DNA of 64,000 nt. Origin: Alitta virens (lineage: Eukaryota; Annelida; Polychaeta; Phyllodocida; Nereididae). The notes under the pieces are model-generated. The model saw only the letters and a program-made list of their open reading frames with translations, searched no databases and was not told where the DNA came from. The stretch is taken from assembly GCA_932294295.1 (NCBI GenBank), contig OW028577.1:7863501-7927500 (forward strand). Direction: 5' to 3'. Shown here in pieces: positions 12,929-23,660 of the stretch. The position numbers and the translations under genes were made by a program. Position 1 is the stretch's first letter. Every line of letters starts with the position of its first letter.

Positions 12929-13073
12929 CGTAAGGTGGAGGAGGAACCTGGCGATAATGAGGAGAAATTCTATTCAGCAACTCTCCGTCGTCACTTGTCC
13001 CTTTCCCAGAGTCGTTGTCGCCAGAGTGCGCTGACACACTGTCTTGATCCAGAAGAGGGCGCCTCGACATCAC
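12929..13073 (-). CDS. delta-type protocadherin, cytoplasmic exon 3 (DSGKG acidic motif, PPPY)
   Basis: A 145-nt exon too small for ordinary ORF detection. The acceptor is a T-rich tract ending atttgcag before GTG ATG TCG, and the donor is TACG/GTATGT, phase 1. It encodes residues 1028-1075 plus one base of codon 1076. The peptide contains SAHSGDNDSGKGTSDDGE (1041-1058), which resembles the DSGKGDS-type acidic motif in the tail of vertebrate delta-2 protocadherins (recalled, not searched), and ends VPPPPY. PPPY (1072-1075) fits the PPxY consensus for WW-domain proteins such as Nedd4-family ligases; binding is inference. The plus-strand ORF over this exon is a shadow. Reading-frame continuity with exon 2 (phase 0) and exon 4 (phase 1, G+AG making Glu) supports the exon strongly. 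Confidence 0.82.
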
Positions 13074-14056
13074 CTGCAAATTTGAAAGAAAACATTGCAG
13101 TGCTTGCCATAAAATGGGGAATGGCTATTGCATGATTTGCTCTGATTGCATGTTAGTTTTTCTATAGCCCTTGGAACAGATGCTTTGATTTCTTTTGCTT
13201 GTCTCCCCTAGTATCTTACGTTTATACGAAGCAGAAGTAGTATTTCTCATCCTTTGAGACGATAAACTCTGCCACGACCAGGCTACATTGCATGCAGTCA
13301 TGCTGAGCTGTACTGGTTCATTATTCAAAAGAGGTTCATTTTACACTATCTAATGAAAATCTAAAAACTTTTCTATCCATTTTTAATATTATTTCTAACT
13401 CGGAAACTTCGTCGATAATAATATTGCTCAATAAGATCCGGCAGGAAATCCGACACTAATTAAAAATGGGCCCCTTTAAAATGGAGATTATCAGATGATG
13501 TGAAATTCTCCTCTAAGAGGACCATGGAGATATTAGAGAATGTATTAATAAGACTTATGTCAGGGATAGCGATTAATCAAAACCTGAATCTTAAGACAAC
13601 ATGAATGTAGGCAGTTTAGGCATTACAGGGAATTCATTAGGTGTTCTCTATGTTGTAAGATTAAAATTGTCTTGCAAATGCTTCCTTTTCTAATTGGATA
13701 TTAATTCGGTTAAGCCAGATAGGAATTTATCATGGACCTCAATGATGGAAATCTAAGTTCATAATTCGCCTAATAGTTATACATATCAAATAATAATGCG
13801 TCATCATTATCATAACCATCTTCATTATTGTCAAGATTAAGATAATGCCTCCATGCTCATGGGCATATTTGGTAGATATCAGAATTTGGCATTTTGTATT
13901 TCAGCTGTCGTTTAATGAGTTTAGATAATATACAAGGATAACATTGAGCTGTGTATAAGCATAATTGTATCATTAGAAATTCACTAATCAAAATGTTGTC
14001 ATGTAAATCACATTTGAGATATTTATTTGTTAGGTTTTAGGTTTCATGTGAATACG

Positions 14057-14074
14057 AAAGCAACTGAGAGACGC
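14057..14074 (+). repeat. 18-bp direct repeat, left copy (possible target-site duplication)
   Basis: AAAGCAACTGAGAGACGC, identical to 14617-14634, abuts the tRNA-like head. Flanking bases differ on both sides, so the identity is exactly 18 bp. Confidence 0.6.
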
Positions 14075-14266
14075 ACCATCCAGCTCAGTGGTAGCGCGCT
14101 AGGCTTCAAACCACTGGGTCCCGGGTTCAATTCCCGGTCGAGCCTATGTTGGATGACTGTTTCATCCTTCGTCTCATTGCCATGGTCCCTACCTGTCCTA
14201 ATTAGCCCATCAGGTGCAGAAATACAGGACGTAAAGCCCTAATCCACCACCACCACAACCACACAT
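14075..14266 (+). mobile_element. tRNA-derived SINE-like element
   Basis: The head carries Pol III promoter boxes: box A-like CAGCTCAGTGG at 14081-14091 and box B GGTTCAATTCC at 14124-14134. The box B lies in a perfect T-arm (ccggg/cccgg, seven-base loop). An anticodon-like loop ggcttcaaacc is at 14102-14112. The 5' acceptor strand does not pair with the 3' tcgagcct, so it is not a functional tRNA. A non-tRNA body (gatgactgtttcatcc to acgtaaagccc) and a CCA/C-rich end follow. An 18-bp direct repeat starts directly before the head and recurs at 14617, suggesting a target-site duplication around a longer insertion. Confidence 0.65.
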
Positions 14267-14285
14267 CCCCCCCCCCCCCCCCCCC
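14267..14285 (+). repeat. C homopolymer (19 nt)
   Basis: An uninterrupted C run directly after the CCA-rich end of the SINE-like element. Confidence 0.9.
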
Positions 14286-14616
14286 AGCGTTCACGTGAAT
14301 GGAGTATTTTCCAGTTATGTATAACTGACATTACAAGCACCAATAAGCCAGAATTAGTCGACAGTAGTAATGTATGGTTGTGATATCGGTCCACTAATGA
14401 ACATTGGTGCGAATTAGCATTTGTCTTTTAGCAGCAAGAGCGCATACGGTGTAGGGAATGTTTTGTAATGGACCACGAGTGCAATTGATTGTCTGGTTGG
14501 TGTGGTAGAATGCTTATGATGGTACGGACTGTATGAAAAAAGGGGAAGAAAAAAAAACCACTCAAGGCCAGAAGTGTGTAAACAGCCCTGTTGTGTGACA
14601 GTGCTCGTCAAGCTTC

Positions 14617-14634
14617 AAAGCAACTGAGAGACGC
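14617..14634 (+). repeat. 18-bp direct repeat, right copy (possible target-site duplication)
   Basis: Identical to 14057-14074, 542 bp after the end of the left copy. The 332 bp between the C tract and this copy contain no recognised element. Confidence 0.6.
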
Positions 14635-16509
14635 TACATTCAGTTTTCTGGAACTGCGGGTGATTTTTCAAGGTCCTCAACACGAGAAAAGTGAAGTGAG
14701 AACCATGCAACGCTCAAGACCCTTTCGCTTTTGAATCCAGAGGAGAAGGCCAATTCAGCACAGAGCTTCGTTGAAATGCATGCGAAACGCAATTAAAGAC
14801 AAGTTGAGAGAGACACAAGAAATATTACTTCAGAAGTGGATGAGTCCCACGTCGCATGTTGAGGACGCAAAAGCCGACCGTAAGGCGACATTCCAACGTA
14901 ACCAAGGACGCTATGACGTGTCTGCGCTCACGCCCTCTATTTCCTGTGCCAGCATCGTCCCTGACTCTCTCTGAGGCTTCGTATTCGCCGTATTTAGTCC
15001 TAACGAGGGCATCTTTGCAAACGAAGCCACTGAGGTTGTAGTGGAACATGCATAGAGCAGAGAGAAAGCCATGTGACATGGCAAGAATGAAGCGGGCTAT
15101 TTTTACACTCTAATGTAGTTGTTTCCAACAGGTGTCAGAAAAAGTCTCCCTCCAAATACAGGACTACTGCAACGAGATGAAGTGAGCTGAGCTCTGCTAA
15201 GCTCTGCATGTGCTTCTCTGATGCTAACATCAAAAGGCTCATTTGGCCGCGCCATGCTCTTCAGCTGTGTGCCATAAGCACAAAGATAAATACTGTTAGC
15301 TTTTGATGACCGAGTATTGTAAACACTACTAAAGCTATCAGAAACAACCTATCATTGCATATTTTAGCAGCCAAATGCACTTTGATGCTGTTTAGTTTCT
15401 CTCTCTCCTTGGTGTTTGGCAGGGTACTATGTTTTCTCCTTGTATTTTGGAACCAATCATCCCTGAAATTATTGTTTTTTTTATGAGACCTGCCAGTTGT
15501 GTATATACATGGTGAGTAGAACCCTTTTAGAGGGTGTGTGCTTGGCTGTCACTAAAACCTTCTTTTCTACAGTGCTTTAATTTTTTCTCCCTCCTCTGAA
15601 GAGTAAACTCGTACCTGCCTGTGGTTATATTGCATGCTTGTGCATTGCAGATTAATTTACAACACATTCAAGAGCAATGGGCCATTTCCTCCGATCAAGC
15701 AATTTATGCTTTATTGTTGCCATTCAATTTAGCAAAACAGTGTCGTGTCAAAAATATATCAAGTTTGAGAACCATTTGCAGTCTCCCCTTGCCTTGCAAC
15801 TTTTATATCTTTCTCGGTGGCATAGAACCTAACAACCAACTTCGTTGTGTCTATCAATATCAAGAAGGTCCAGCATCTCCTTATAGTAATAATAAACACC
15901 AGCAAACTGATATGACATTATGCATGATGGATGTGACAGGCACAGAAATAAACAATTCTACCAACAAATGTTGCTGTCCCAAAGCAGAGAATCACGATCT
16001 GCATTAGTCTGACCTCAATGTCATCTACACATATGTATCTCTTTATATATACAGGATGTGGTAGGATCGAGGCATTAATATACACCGAAAGGTTTTTGAT
16101 ATTCAAAAGAGTCAGTGATTTCATTAAAAGTAATAACTGTGATGGAGGCTCCATCCATATTAGCGTCAATAGGTATTTCGAACATGTGAAGGAGAATCTA
16201 ATTAGTGTTTTTGACTTTGGAGGAAAGGTTCTGATTTGCTGTCGAAATGTGAACTTTATAGTATCACATTTTACTCATTGTTAATTGCTCAATGGTGTGT
16301 GGGAGATGGAAGTATTATATTCTGAGAATATATTCTAGGAATATGGTAAACACTTCATAATGAAGTGTAGGCTGCAGTTTGTCCGAAGTGGCTTGTTTGA
16401 GAAAGGACTCGGCACAGTTCAGCATGGCCTGGGGCTAAGACGGAGTCCACGCTCAGGTCATGTAGGAAGGAAGACACACTCTGAGAGAACGACAGACGGA
16501 CAGACCTAC

Positions 16510-16818
16510 CTCTAGGCCCTTTTCGGTGACCAAGACCGTCTTGTCCTCGCCTGCAGAGGGCACTGCAGCTGCAGCAGCAGGGGAGGATGCCCTTGAGGAT
16601 GTGGCAGTGCTGGCGCCCGCAGCAGAAGCAGCTGGGGTACAAGGTGACCGTGCTCTTTCTGCCCCTCCGCCCTCTCCTTGCAGCTCTTTGTACTTCCGTG
16701 TCGTTACGTCCCCGAGCGACGGCGCCGAGCTGGTGTATTCGGGCGTCACTGGGTCATCTCCAAGGATACACGTCTCCCGGCATGCACCTTCCCCGCACGC
16801 CTGGCCTATTTCCACTTC
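16510..16818 (-). CDS. delta-type protocadherin, cytoplasmic exon 2
   Basis: Encodes residues 925-1027 of the cytoplasmic tail. The acceptor is a pyrimidine-rich stretch ending cccacag before GAA GTG GAA, and the donor is GAG/GTAGGT. The length of 309 nt is a multiple of three, and phase 0 matches both the 924-codon main exon and the next exon, which is the main support. The peptide opens with EVEIGQACGEG and a conserved-looking DDPVTPEYTSSAPSLGD stretch, then turns into an Ala/Ser/Thr-rich low-complexity segment with AAAAA, encoded partly by GCA/GCT triplets at 16564-16580. It reads as a disordered linker in the tail. The spliced assignment is inferred from splice signals and phase; no known domain is seen. 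Additional small exons could hide in the 42-kb intron before it. Confidence 0.8.
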
Positions 16819-17764
16819 CTGTGGGCGAAAACAGAAGAAACGGTGTCAGAAAACACGGACTGACCATCTTTTCCCATCACTCCAACAGACAGACAAATAA
16901 AAATCATTCCATTAAAACATTAACCCAATTTAGTACAACCCATTGCCTTTCAAGTTGCACTCATTACATCAGGGAAGCAAGCAAAACTGAAATAGCTCAA
17001 TGTCACCGAGTCCATTCATGCAACAATAATGAGAATGTTGTTTATTGTGCTGTCCCTGACACATTCTCAGGGACACGTTTCGAAGAATGGCAGTTGGTGA
17101 ACACCCGTCGGTCTATCACCTTCCCTGCTCAATGCGTCCGATTTCCTGCCCCCTTTTTCTCTCATTTAAATTGCACATTTTAAAAGCAAAGTCAAAAAGA
17201 CAGTATTAAAGCTGAGCAGGGGACGGAGGGGCTCTAGACATTTCGAATTCAACCAACAAGCCCTGCAGGTGTTTTGGGAGCAGCGCAGCCATTACATCAA
17301 ATTTGCAGAAAAAAAAAGTTCCATTTAGAAAATAATCACTCCGCTGATTACACACAGGTTAGAATCGTTGCTCTCTTTCAAGATCACCTTATGTAAAGAA
17401 TGAAACAAACGAGAAAGCTTTACTTAGGTCAATGTCCTCTATTGAGGTCGTTATTTCAAAAACATTATGTCAAAAGTGAAGTGTAGTAATAGCAAAAACA
17501 TTCCAAGGAACTGCAATAGCTTAAGTCTCTTCAATTTGGTCTTCCTGGGGGGAGCAGCTTGCCGTGGGATGTGGACCCGATTGGGTGTGAAACGCGAAAT
17601 GCAATTTCAATTTGCCAAACACAGCGAAGCAGGAGTGACAATCGGGCGCCAGATAAACCTGTTGAGCCAATGGGACAAAAACACCTCCAGCCTTCAAGCA
17701 AAATTGGCGCCGAAACCTTGGGCCAAGAGAGAACGATGAACGCAGCGTACGGCGGAGCGCCATC

Positions 17765-17822
17765 CCCACGTCACAGCAGCGTCACAGAGAACGTCATTTG
17801 AAACGTTTTCCGTCAAATGACG
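17765..17822. promoter_or_regulatory. cluster of CGTCA half-sites with 10-bp hairpin
   Basis: CGTCA occurs at 17769, 17780, 17792 and 17811 (spacings 11, 12 and 19 bp). The last two form part of a perfect inverted repeat, CGTCATTTGA (17792-17801) and TCAAATGACG (17813-17822), with an 11-nt loop. The near-helical spacing is compatible with cooperative CREB/ATF-type binding. That function is inferred from the pattern alone. Confidence 0.35.
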
Positions 17823-20800
17823 CAACATGATCTGGGGCTTTTAAGACAAGGCTGCATATAGCTCTAGCCATTTACGAACATCTAAAGAATGAATTACTGC
17901 ATACTTCAAGTGTGACACATGAGTTGCAATCTTCATCCGGCAGCATACCTTCACTTTACCTGCCAAAATACTTTAAAGTGTCGTTGGAAACGAACTGCTA
18001 ACAGTCTGACTGATTTTGTAAGATGACACTCCGTCACTCCCATAAAATAAGCCATCCAAATTCACTGGCATTTTAAGGTAATCGTTTATAGGACGAGCCG
18101 AGCCTTAAGAAGACACAAGGAATGTCTTCACCTACCTACCTACTTGTCTGAGTTCTTTTGTGTATATCTTTTTTTTTTTTGTGGTAAGAATCTTTACACA
18201 GTATTTTTAGTATATATATATCCACAAACTCAAAGGCCTGTGTTGTGCATTAAATATCTCTTGTTGCCATACAGGGAAACAATATCGTCTACAAATCTTG
18301 GGTAATCCAGTATAAGTTGTTGCTCCCTGAACAAGCAGCACTTGGGACCAGACTGAAGCAGATATCCTGAAAACAGCAATGAAATCTGTCGTGTCCAAAC
18401 GATTTGTTATCTGGGGAGGAGAATATTTGAGTTGGTTTTTATTACTATTAATCAAGTGGCAATTTGAGCCAATGTGAACTTTGATTGATGGAGCAGCAAC
18501 GCCGGGACGTCCATATTAAATTTCTTGCATTTGGACAAAGACAAGCTTTGATACGTCATGACGAAACGAAGAGCTTTAACTCGAAAGTAAAAGAGCCAGA
18601 AAGATGCTTCAAACATTCTGCCATAACCCAAGACGCTTGTTTGTCCCATAATCAGCTAATCAGTCCATCAAAAAGGCAGAAAAACTCTATTAATCAGATG
18701 TTAATAGCCAAGAGTTGTTTCATCTGCATGGGCCCTGGTTGGCTTCTAAGCGGTGGCAGCTGAAATGCAGAGTGAATTCAAAGAGCTGGGTGACATTACA
18801 GCCAGGTCCATTGAAACACTATCGGAGTGGAGATCAGGAGAGAGCGTTAAACTAAGGACGCCTTTCAAGCCACTTAGCTAATAAATAGGAGGCCAGCTAG
18901 ACCGACCCATAAGTCAGGCTGACCTGTCGTGTATTGGGTCAAGCGCTCCATTGAAAATTCATCAAATTAACCTATACGGATGGCTACTGATAGCACCTCG
19001 TAATGGCCGCCGCTAGACTTGCAGGACACTTTCTCACTCCGCCGCCAGGGCGCGGTGTTAAAACCACTTCCGCCTTATCGCTTTCCTCCTCGAATTAATC
19101 TTTAATAATGTTGGTTGCGCACAAGAAGGCCAGTCGGTGAGTCAAAACAAATGCGTGTCAGTTCTAAATAGGAAGGGGGTGATGCATCAGGCGACGGCCG
19201 CACAAGTGATGGGGCAAAGAGGCGGCACCCTTTTCGCTTGCAGCTGCTAGAAGTGTATCATCTGCCCGCAGCACGCTCTGCACTTTATCTCCATGAATTT
19301 TGCATGAAAGAGGACGCGATGCTGAGCAGCACAAGACGCTACGTTTTACGCGCAAGACCCAGCGTTTTACGCCTTTAGAGTGTTTTGATGACGTTTTATG
19401 GAACGCTTCTGAGCTGACAATGAGGCCTATTCTTCTGATGATGTTTTCATACAGCGCGAATCAAACTGTTGAAGAGTTTGAAGGAGAAGGCTTCACTATC
19501 TCAAGCCTCACCACGATCTCCCTTCATCACACACACCAACAATGCCTTCCTTGGCCAGTGTAAACGCTCTTGCCATTCAAGGGTCTACCAAGTTGTCTTA
19601 TCTACAGCCTCAACTGTTAGTGTCTAATTGATTTCCAGCTATCTGTGCCTCAGCATGTTTCAGCCATGCCTCAGGAGTTCTAAGAAAAAGAAAACCAATT
19701 GTTCTTCAAACCAGTAGAGAATTTTTTGAAACTGGGCCAATCGTGACGTTTGCGCCTTAGGCATAAGTTACCAATTTCCTGCATAAGATCTAAAAATATT
19801 TCTACATAAAACGATGCTATTTCTGTGGCATATATCCATACAAGGCATATAATTGAACTGTATACAAGACTCTTAAGGGCCATCCCAGACTCTCTTGGTT
19901 TCCTTGGTTGTGGACAAAACCACTGAGCTCTCTTGGCCAATTAGAAAAGAGCAGAGTACACAAAGATCCAGCGGCTCTCTGGGCCTGCAAACAGGATCGT
20001 TTGTTTATCCTGTTGTCAGAATCTTGTGTATAAGACAGGGCGGAAGAAGAAGCCAGGACAGGAAGTGGCTACAAGCTGATTACTTTTATTAAGGTCACGA
20101 CATCTTTTAGCGAGGACCTTCGGCCAAACAGTGTCAGTCGCGACTTTAACCACAAGTTACTGGACATGACCTTATAGCTTGTTGGTGGCAAAAGCCCTTG
20201 ACAGGTGTCAGTGGGACACCTCAGGCCCTTGTTTGACCCATTGTTTGTCTATTGTCGGCCCATTGTTGAGCTGTTAGTGCCCCACAGTGGCCTGGGTTTC
20301 ATGCCATCACCTGTGCAGTGAAGTTGCCACTTTCTACTGCATTAGAATCGCTCCATTATCACACCGGAAGTTTCATGAGACAGAAGACTTCCCTCGGATG
20401 CGGACTGCTAGTCCATTACAACATCAAAGATGAATGCAGAAAAGATCACAGCACTTTATAGCCTCGTCTAATTATGATGCATGTATTCCAGCTTCCATAC
20501 AATGCTAAAGTTCCCATCAAATCTCTAAATCTGATCTCAAATTCTAACATGCATAGGTCTGAGACAAAGGTGGCACGTATTCTCAAGTCTCAAGTGGAAT
20601 TTGTCAATTCAAAACCTTTCCGTCATTTGAAACTTTTGGCTTTCCGTTCCTTTCAACATCAGTGGCTTGATACAGCTGTGCTTCAAAGTATCTTCTCTTA
20701 GCCATGTATCGTGTCGATTTAATTACCTTGTGGTGGCATACATTTGTTCAAAAACAACTATACTTCGTGATTATTATTCTTCATTCTTGTGCAGTGGCTG

Positions 20801-22154
20801 GTCTCCGCAAGTGACATGCAACATGCTGTGTTTCTGGGTCTGGCAGAACTGGATCAGTTTCATGTTCCTAGAAGTGTACTTTGGTCCTTACTTCAGAGTC
20901 TGGCAATTGTACACCAATTGTGAAGATTAGCCAATTCTGGGAGGTGGTGCACATATATCCCAAGGAATATCTTTCATATGTTACATTCTTTGTCTAAATC
21001 AATATACATGATTGATGCTGGTTATTTTCAATTGTGTTACATGTATATTGAAGCTTCCCATGTATGATTGAACAGATAAGTGGACCCAAGCATGTAGGTG
21101 TTTAAATGTTACTGTATTGATTTAATACTGCAGCTCTATATACATTATGTAGAAAGTAAATCCGCATCATTTATTAGTTAATATCTATACACATTGCATA
21201 TAAATTGTGCATCAAATTACATTTAAATTGCTCTGTTGAAATACCTGGTTTAAATGGATTTCATCTGATGCATTCTCCATTTAATCTACGCAGTACCAAC
21301 AGAATATAATTGCCTCCGAATTACACGCTAGAAGATCTAATTAACTAGTCTTTAAAACAATGCATCTGTTGCCAGCATGTCTTGTACTAAACTGGACGAG
21401 AATAAATCCCAGATACTTGCAACAAACAGAGGGCCTTGTTGTTGGAAATCAGTCTTGACATGCCCAAGGATGAGATGAAGCTAAGACTAGCCACAAGACT
21501 GAGTTAGTGATATGGAACATGTCATCTCCAGACTGTCTGATGCTCCTTGCATTAAGCTCTCTTGTTTATGAGAATATTGTCTCAGGAAGAGCTGCTCCCC
21601 ATCCCCCCCCATCCCATCTTGATGTCTAGTCTCAGTTATCGTGTATTATTCGAGATAGATGCCTGAGACATTATCTCTTCGCTGAATCTTCATATCGTAG
21701 TGTTAAAAGTGGTGTTCATTCAAAACTTCTACAGCCCCTTTCACTTGCCAGGGGACTGTTCTATGTCGCCGAATTGGCTGATGCCGAAACGTCTACTGCA
21801 ACAGCCATACCAGGCTTATCAGCACAAAACTGCTTCAAGGCTACAAAGACCTGTTTAATGTGAAACCTAATCACGTTATACCTCCAGATTTACTCCAGCA
21901 ATTCCTTTACACTCATTAAATCAGGTGTTTCCAAGCAAATTGATTGTAAAATCTTAAGACACCAGCGGAGAATGTCTTCTAAGTGAACGTGACTCCTCAA
22001 AAGTGGGTCATATTCTGGCATAATTGCCTAATCCTGTTTGGCAACCACGTTCATGTGAGCTGAAATAACACTGGCTGATTTCAGGGTCTAATGAGAAGTA
22101 TATCTCTTCTTTGCCAGCATTTCATATCAACTGACTGGCACCAACAGTTAAACT

Positions 22155-22293
22155 GCATTGCTTGCATTGCTTGCATTGCTTGCATTGCTTGCATTGCTTG
22201 CATTGCTTGCATGCATTGCATGCATTGCCTGCATTGCTTGCATTGCTTGCATTGCTTGCATTGCTTGCATTGCTTGCATGCATTGCTTGCATT
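22155..22293. repeat. 9-bp minisatellite CATTGCTTG
   Basis: About fourteen units of CATTGCTTG with CATGCATTGCATG variants in the middle and near the end. Because the unit is a multiple of three it creates open frames of repeated Ala-Cys-Ile or Asn-Ala-Ser, which I do not regard as genes. Confidence 0.9.
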
Positions 22294-23484
22294 TCAGGGG
22301 CAAAGAATGGTTGACATATCATGGGCTTACATAGACTCAGCTCCTACAGGTTGCAGCATAAAAACTTGCACCAGCAGGTACTGCTACCTCTTTTGTTATT
22401 GCCTCAATTAACAGTGAGTGCATGCAGCTGCAATCATACACACACAAGTAATAATAGTCCTAAATTATCTTTATAAATATATTTTCTTGTTTCCTCAAGA
22501 ATTGTAGATAATATGGATCAAAATATAGCACATGCACATTTATCACACCTTTGGGTGAGTTTCGCCTCGGCTTTTGCATTACAAGCATTAGATTATGTCA
22601 CTGATCATACAGATGTGTTACAGACACCTTTCTTGACCTTTGCTGCCAAAAATAGGGCAAATAGATACATTTTTAATAAGAAGGTAGAGCATTTAAACCT
22701 TTGAGGCGGAAAGTTGCTATTTTGGATTTTGATCAATTTTCTGTCTTTTCTGTTTAATTAACTGGCCAATCCTCCTGAAAATCATGTGATTATTTCCAGA
22801 TTAGTTGTAAGTTCAAGAAGTCCCTCTGGAATGCCATTATATTTCTCCATTTTTAATTTCATGACCTTGCTGAATCAAAACTGGAACCAACCTTCTTATC
22901 ATCTAATACCATGATATATATATGCACATATAAAAACAATGAAGGAGGATTCTGTTCAAATATTATATTTTCTGTGGCTTCAGAGGCGTAATAACTAGGA
23001 AATCTCTAATTTGTAAACTTTCTGCAACTAGACACACCATGCAAGCAGACAGAAATTTGACTTCTGTGATGTGTGTCACTCAGAACAAGCCCTGCAGCAT
23101 GAACCATCTCTATAATTCAGATACTGATATTGTCTGACATTATAAGATCAAAAATATCACACTGACCAATTGCTGATACCCCTAACTAAATGTGGCAAAA
23201 CTTTAAAAGACTTCATAAGCATTTGAGTGACCTAGAGCTATCTCGAAAGAGGAGATGCCTGGTGCAAGTTTTTAGGCCGCACCCGTAATTATCTGAACTG
23301 GTGCCAGAATTTGTCCCCTTTCTAGTCTATTCATTACTAGTTCAAACGACAGAGATTTTGACTCCTAGTAAAGTTCAATAACTAATTTTATGTCTTTTGG
23401 CAACATATCAGACTTGATGGATCGTTGGTAGTTATCGTAAGTATTCCCACACAAGGTGTTTTATGGGGACTAATACATACTGAT

Positions 23485-23660
23485 GTGGGCAAGGTGGTAA
23501 AGTCGTAGTGGTCAGTTATATGGCTATCATTCTAAAGAACATGAGGTCGAACCCTGGTCTATTGCTTGTTATATATATGAGTCCTACTATTGTTCACCCA
23601 CCTATTATCCCTGGGAAGATGAACTGTGTTTCCTGTAGTTAAGACAGATACTGTACCAAG
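23485..23660 (+). mobile_element. possible degenerate tRNA-SINE-like element
   Basis: gtggtaaagtcgtagtggtc resembles a decayed tRNA D-arm/box A and aggtcgaaccctgg (23543-23556) a box B missing one base, at tRNA-like spacing. The body after it has no visible tail or duplication. Weak call. Confidence 0.3.

Larger units (their letters stand above)
13074..16509 (-). other. intron 2 of the protocadherin gene (about 3.4 kb)
   Basis: A GT-AG intron between the donor GAG/GTAGGT and the acceptor atttgcag. It contains the SINE-like insertion at 14.08 kb, a C homopolymer and an 18-bp direct repeat pair; the rest is AT-rich with no ORF worth calling. Confidence 0.75.

Noticed and set aside
14075..14145. 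Functional tRNA gene (Sec-like)
   Set aside because: The acceptor stem does not pair and the long variable arm of tRNA-Sec is absent; better explained as a SINE head.
22091..22411. ORF with repeated Ala-Cys-Ile / Leu-His-Cys
   Set aside because: Made by the 9-bp minisatellite; no independent coding evidence.
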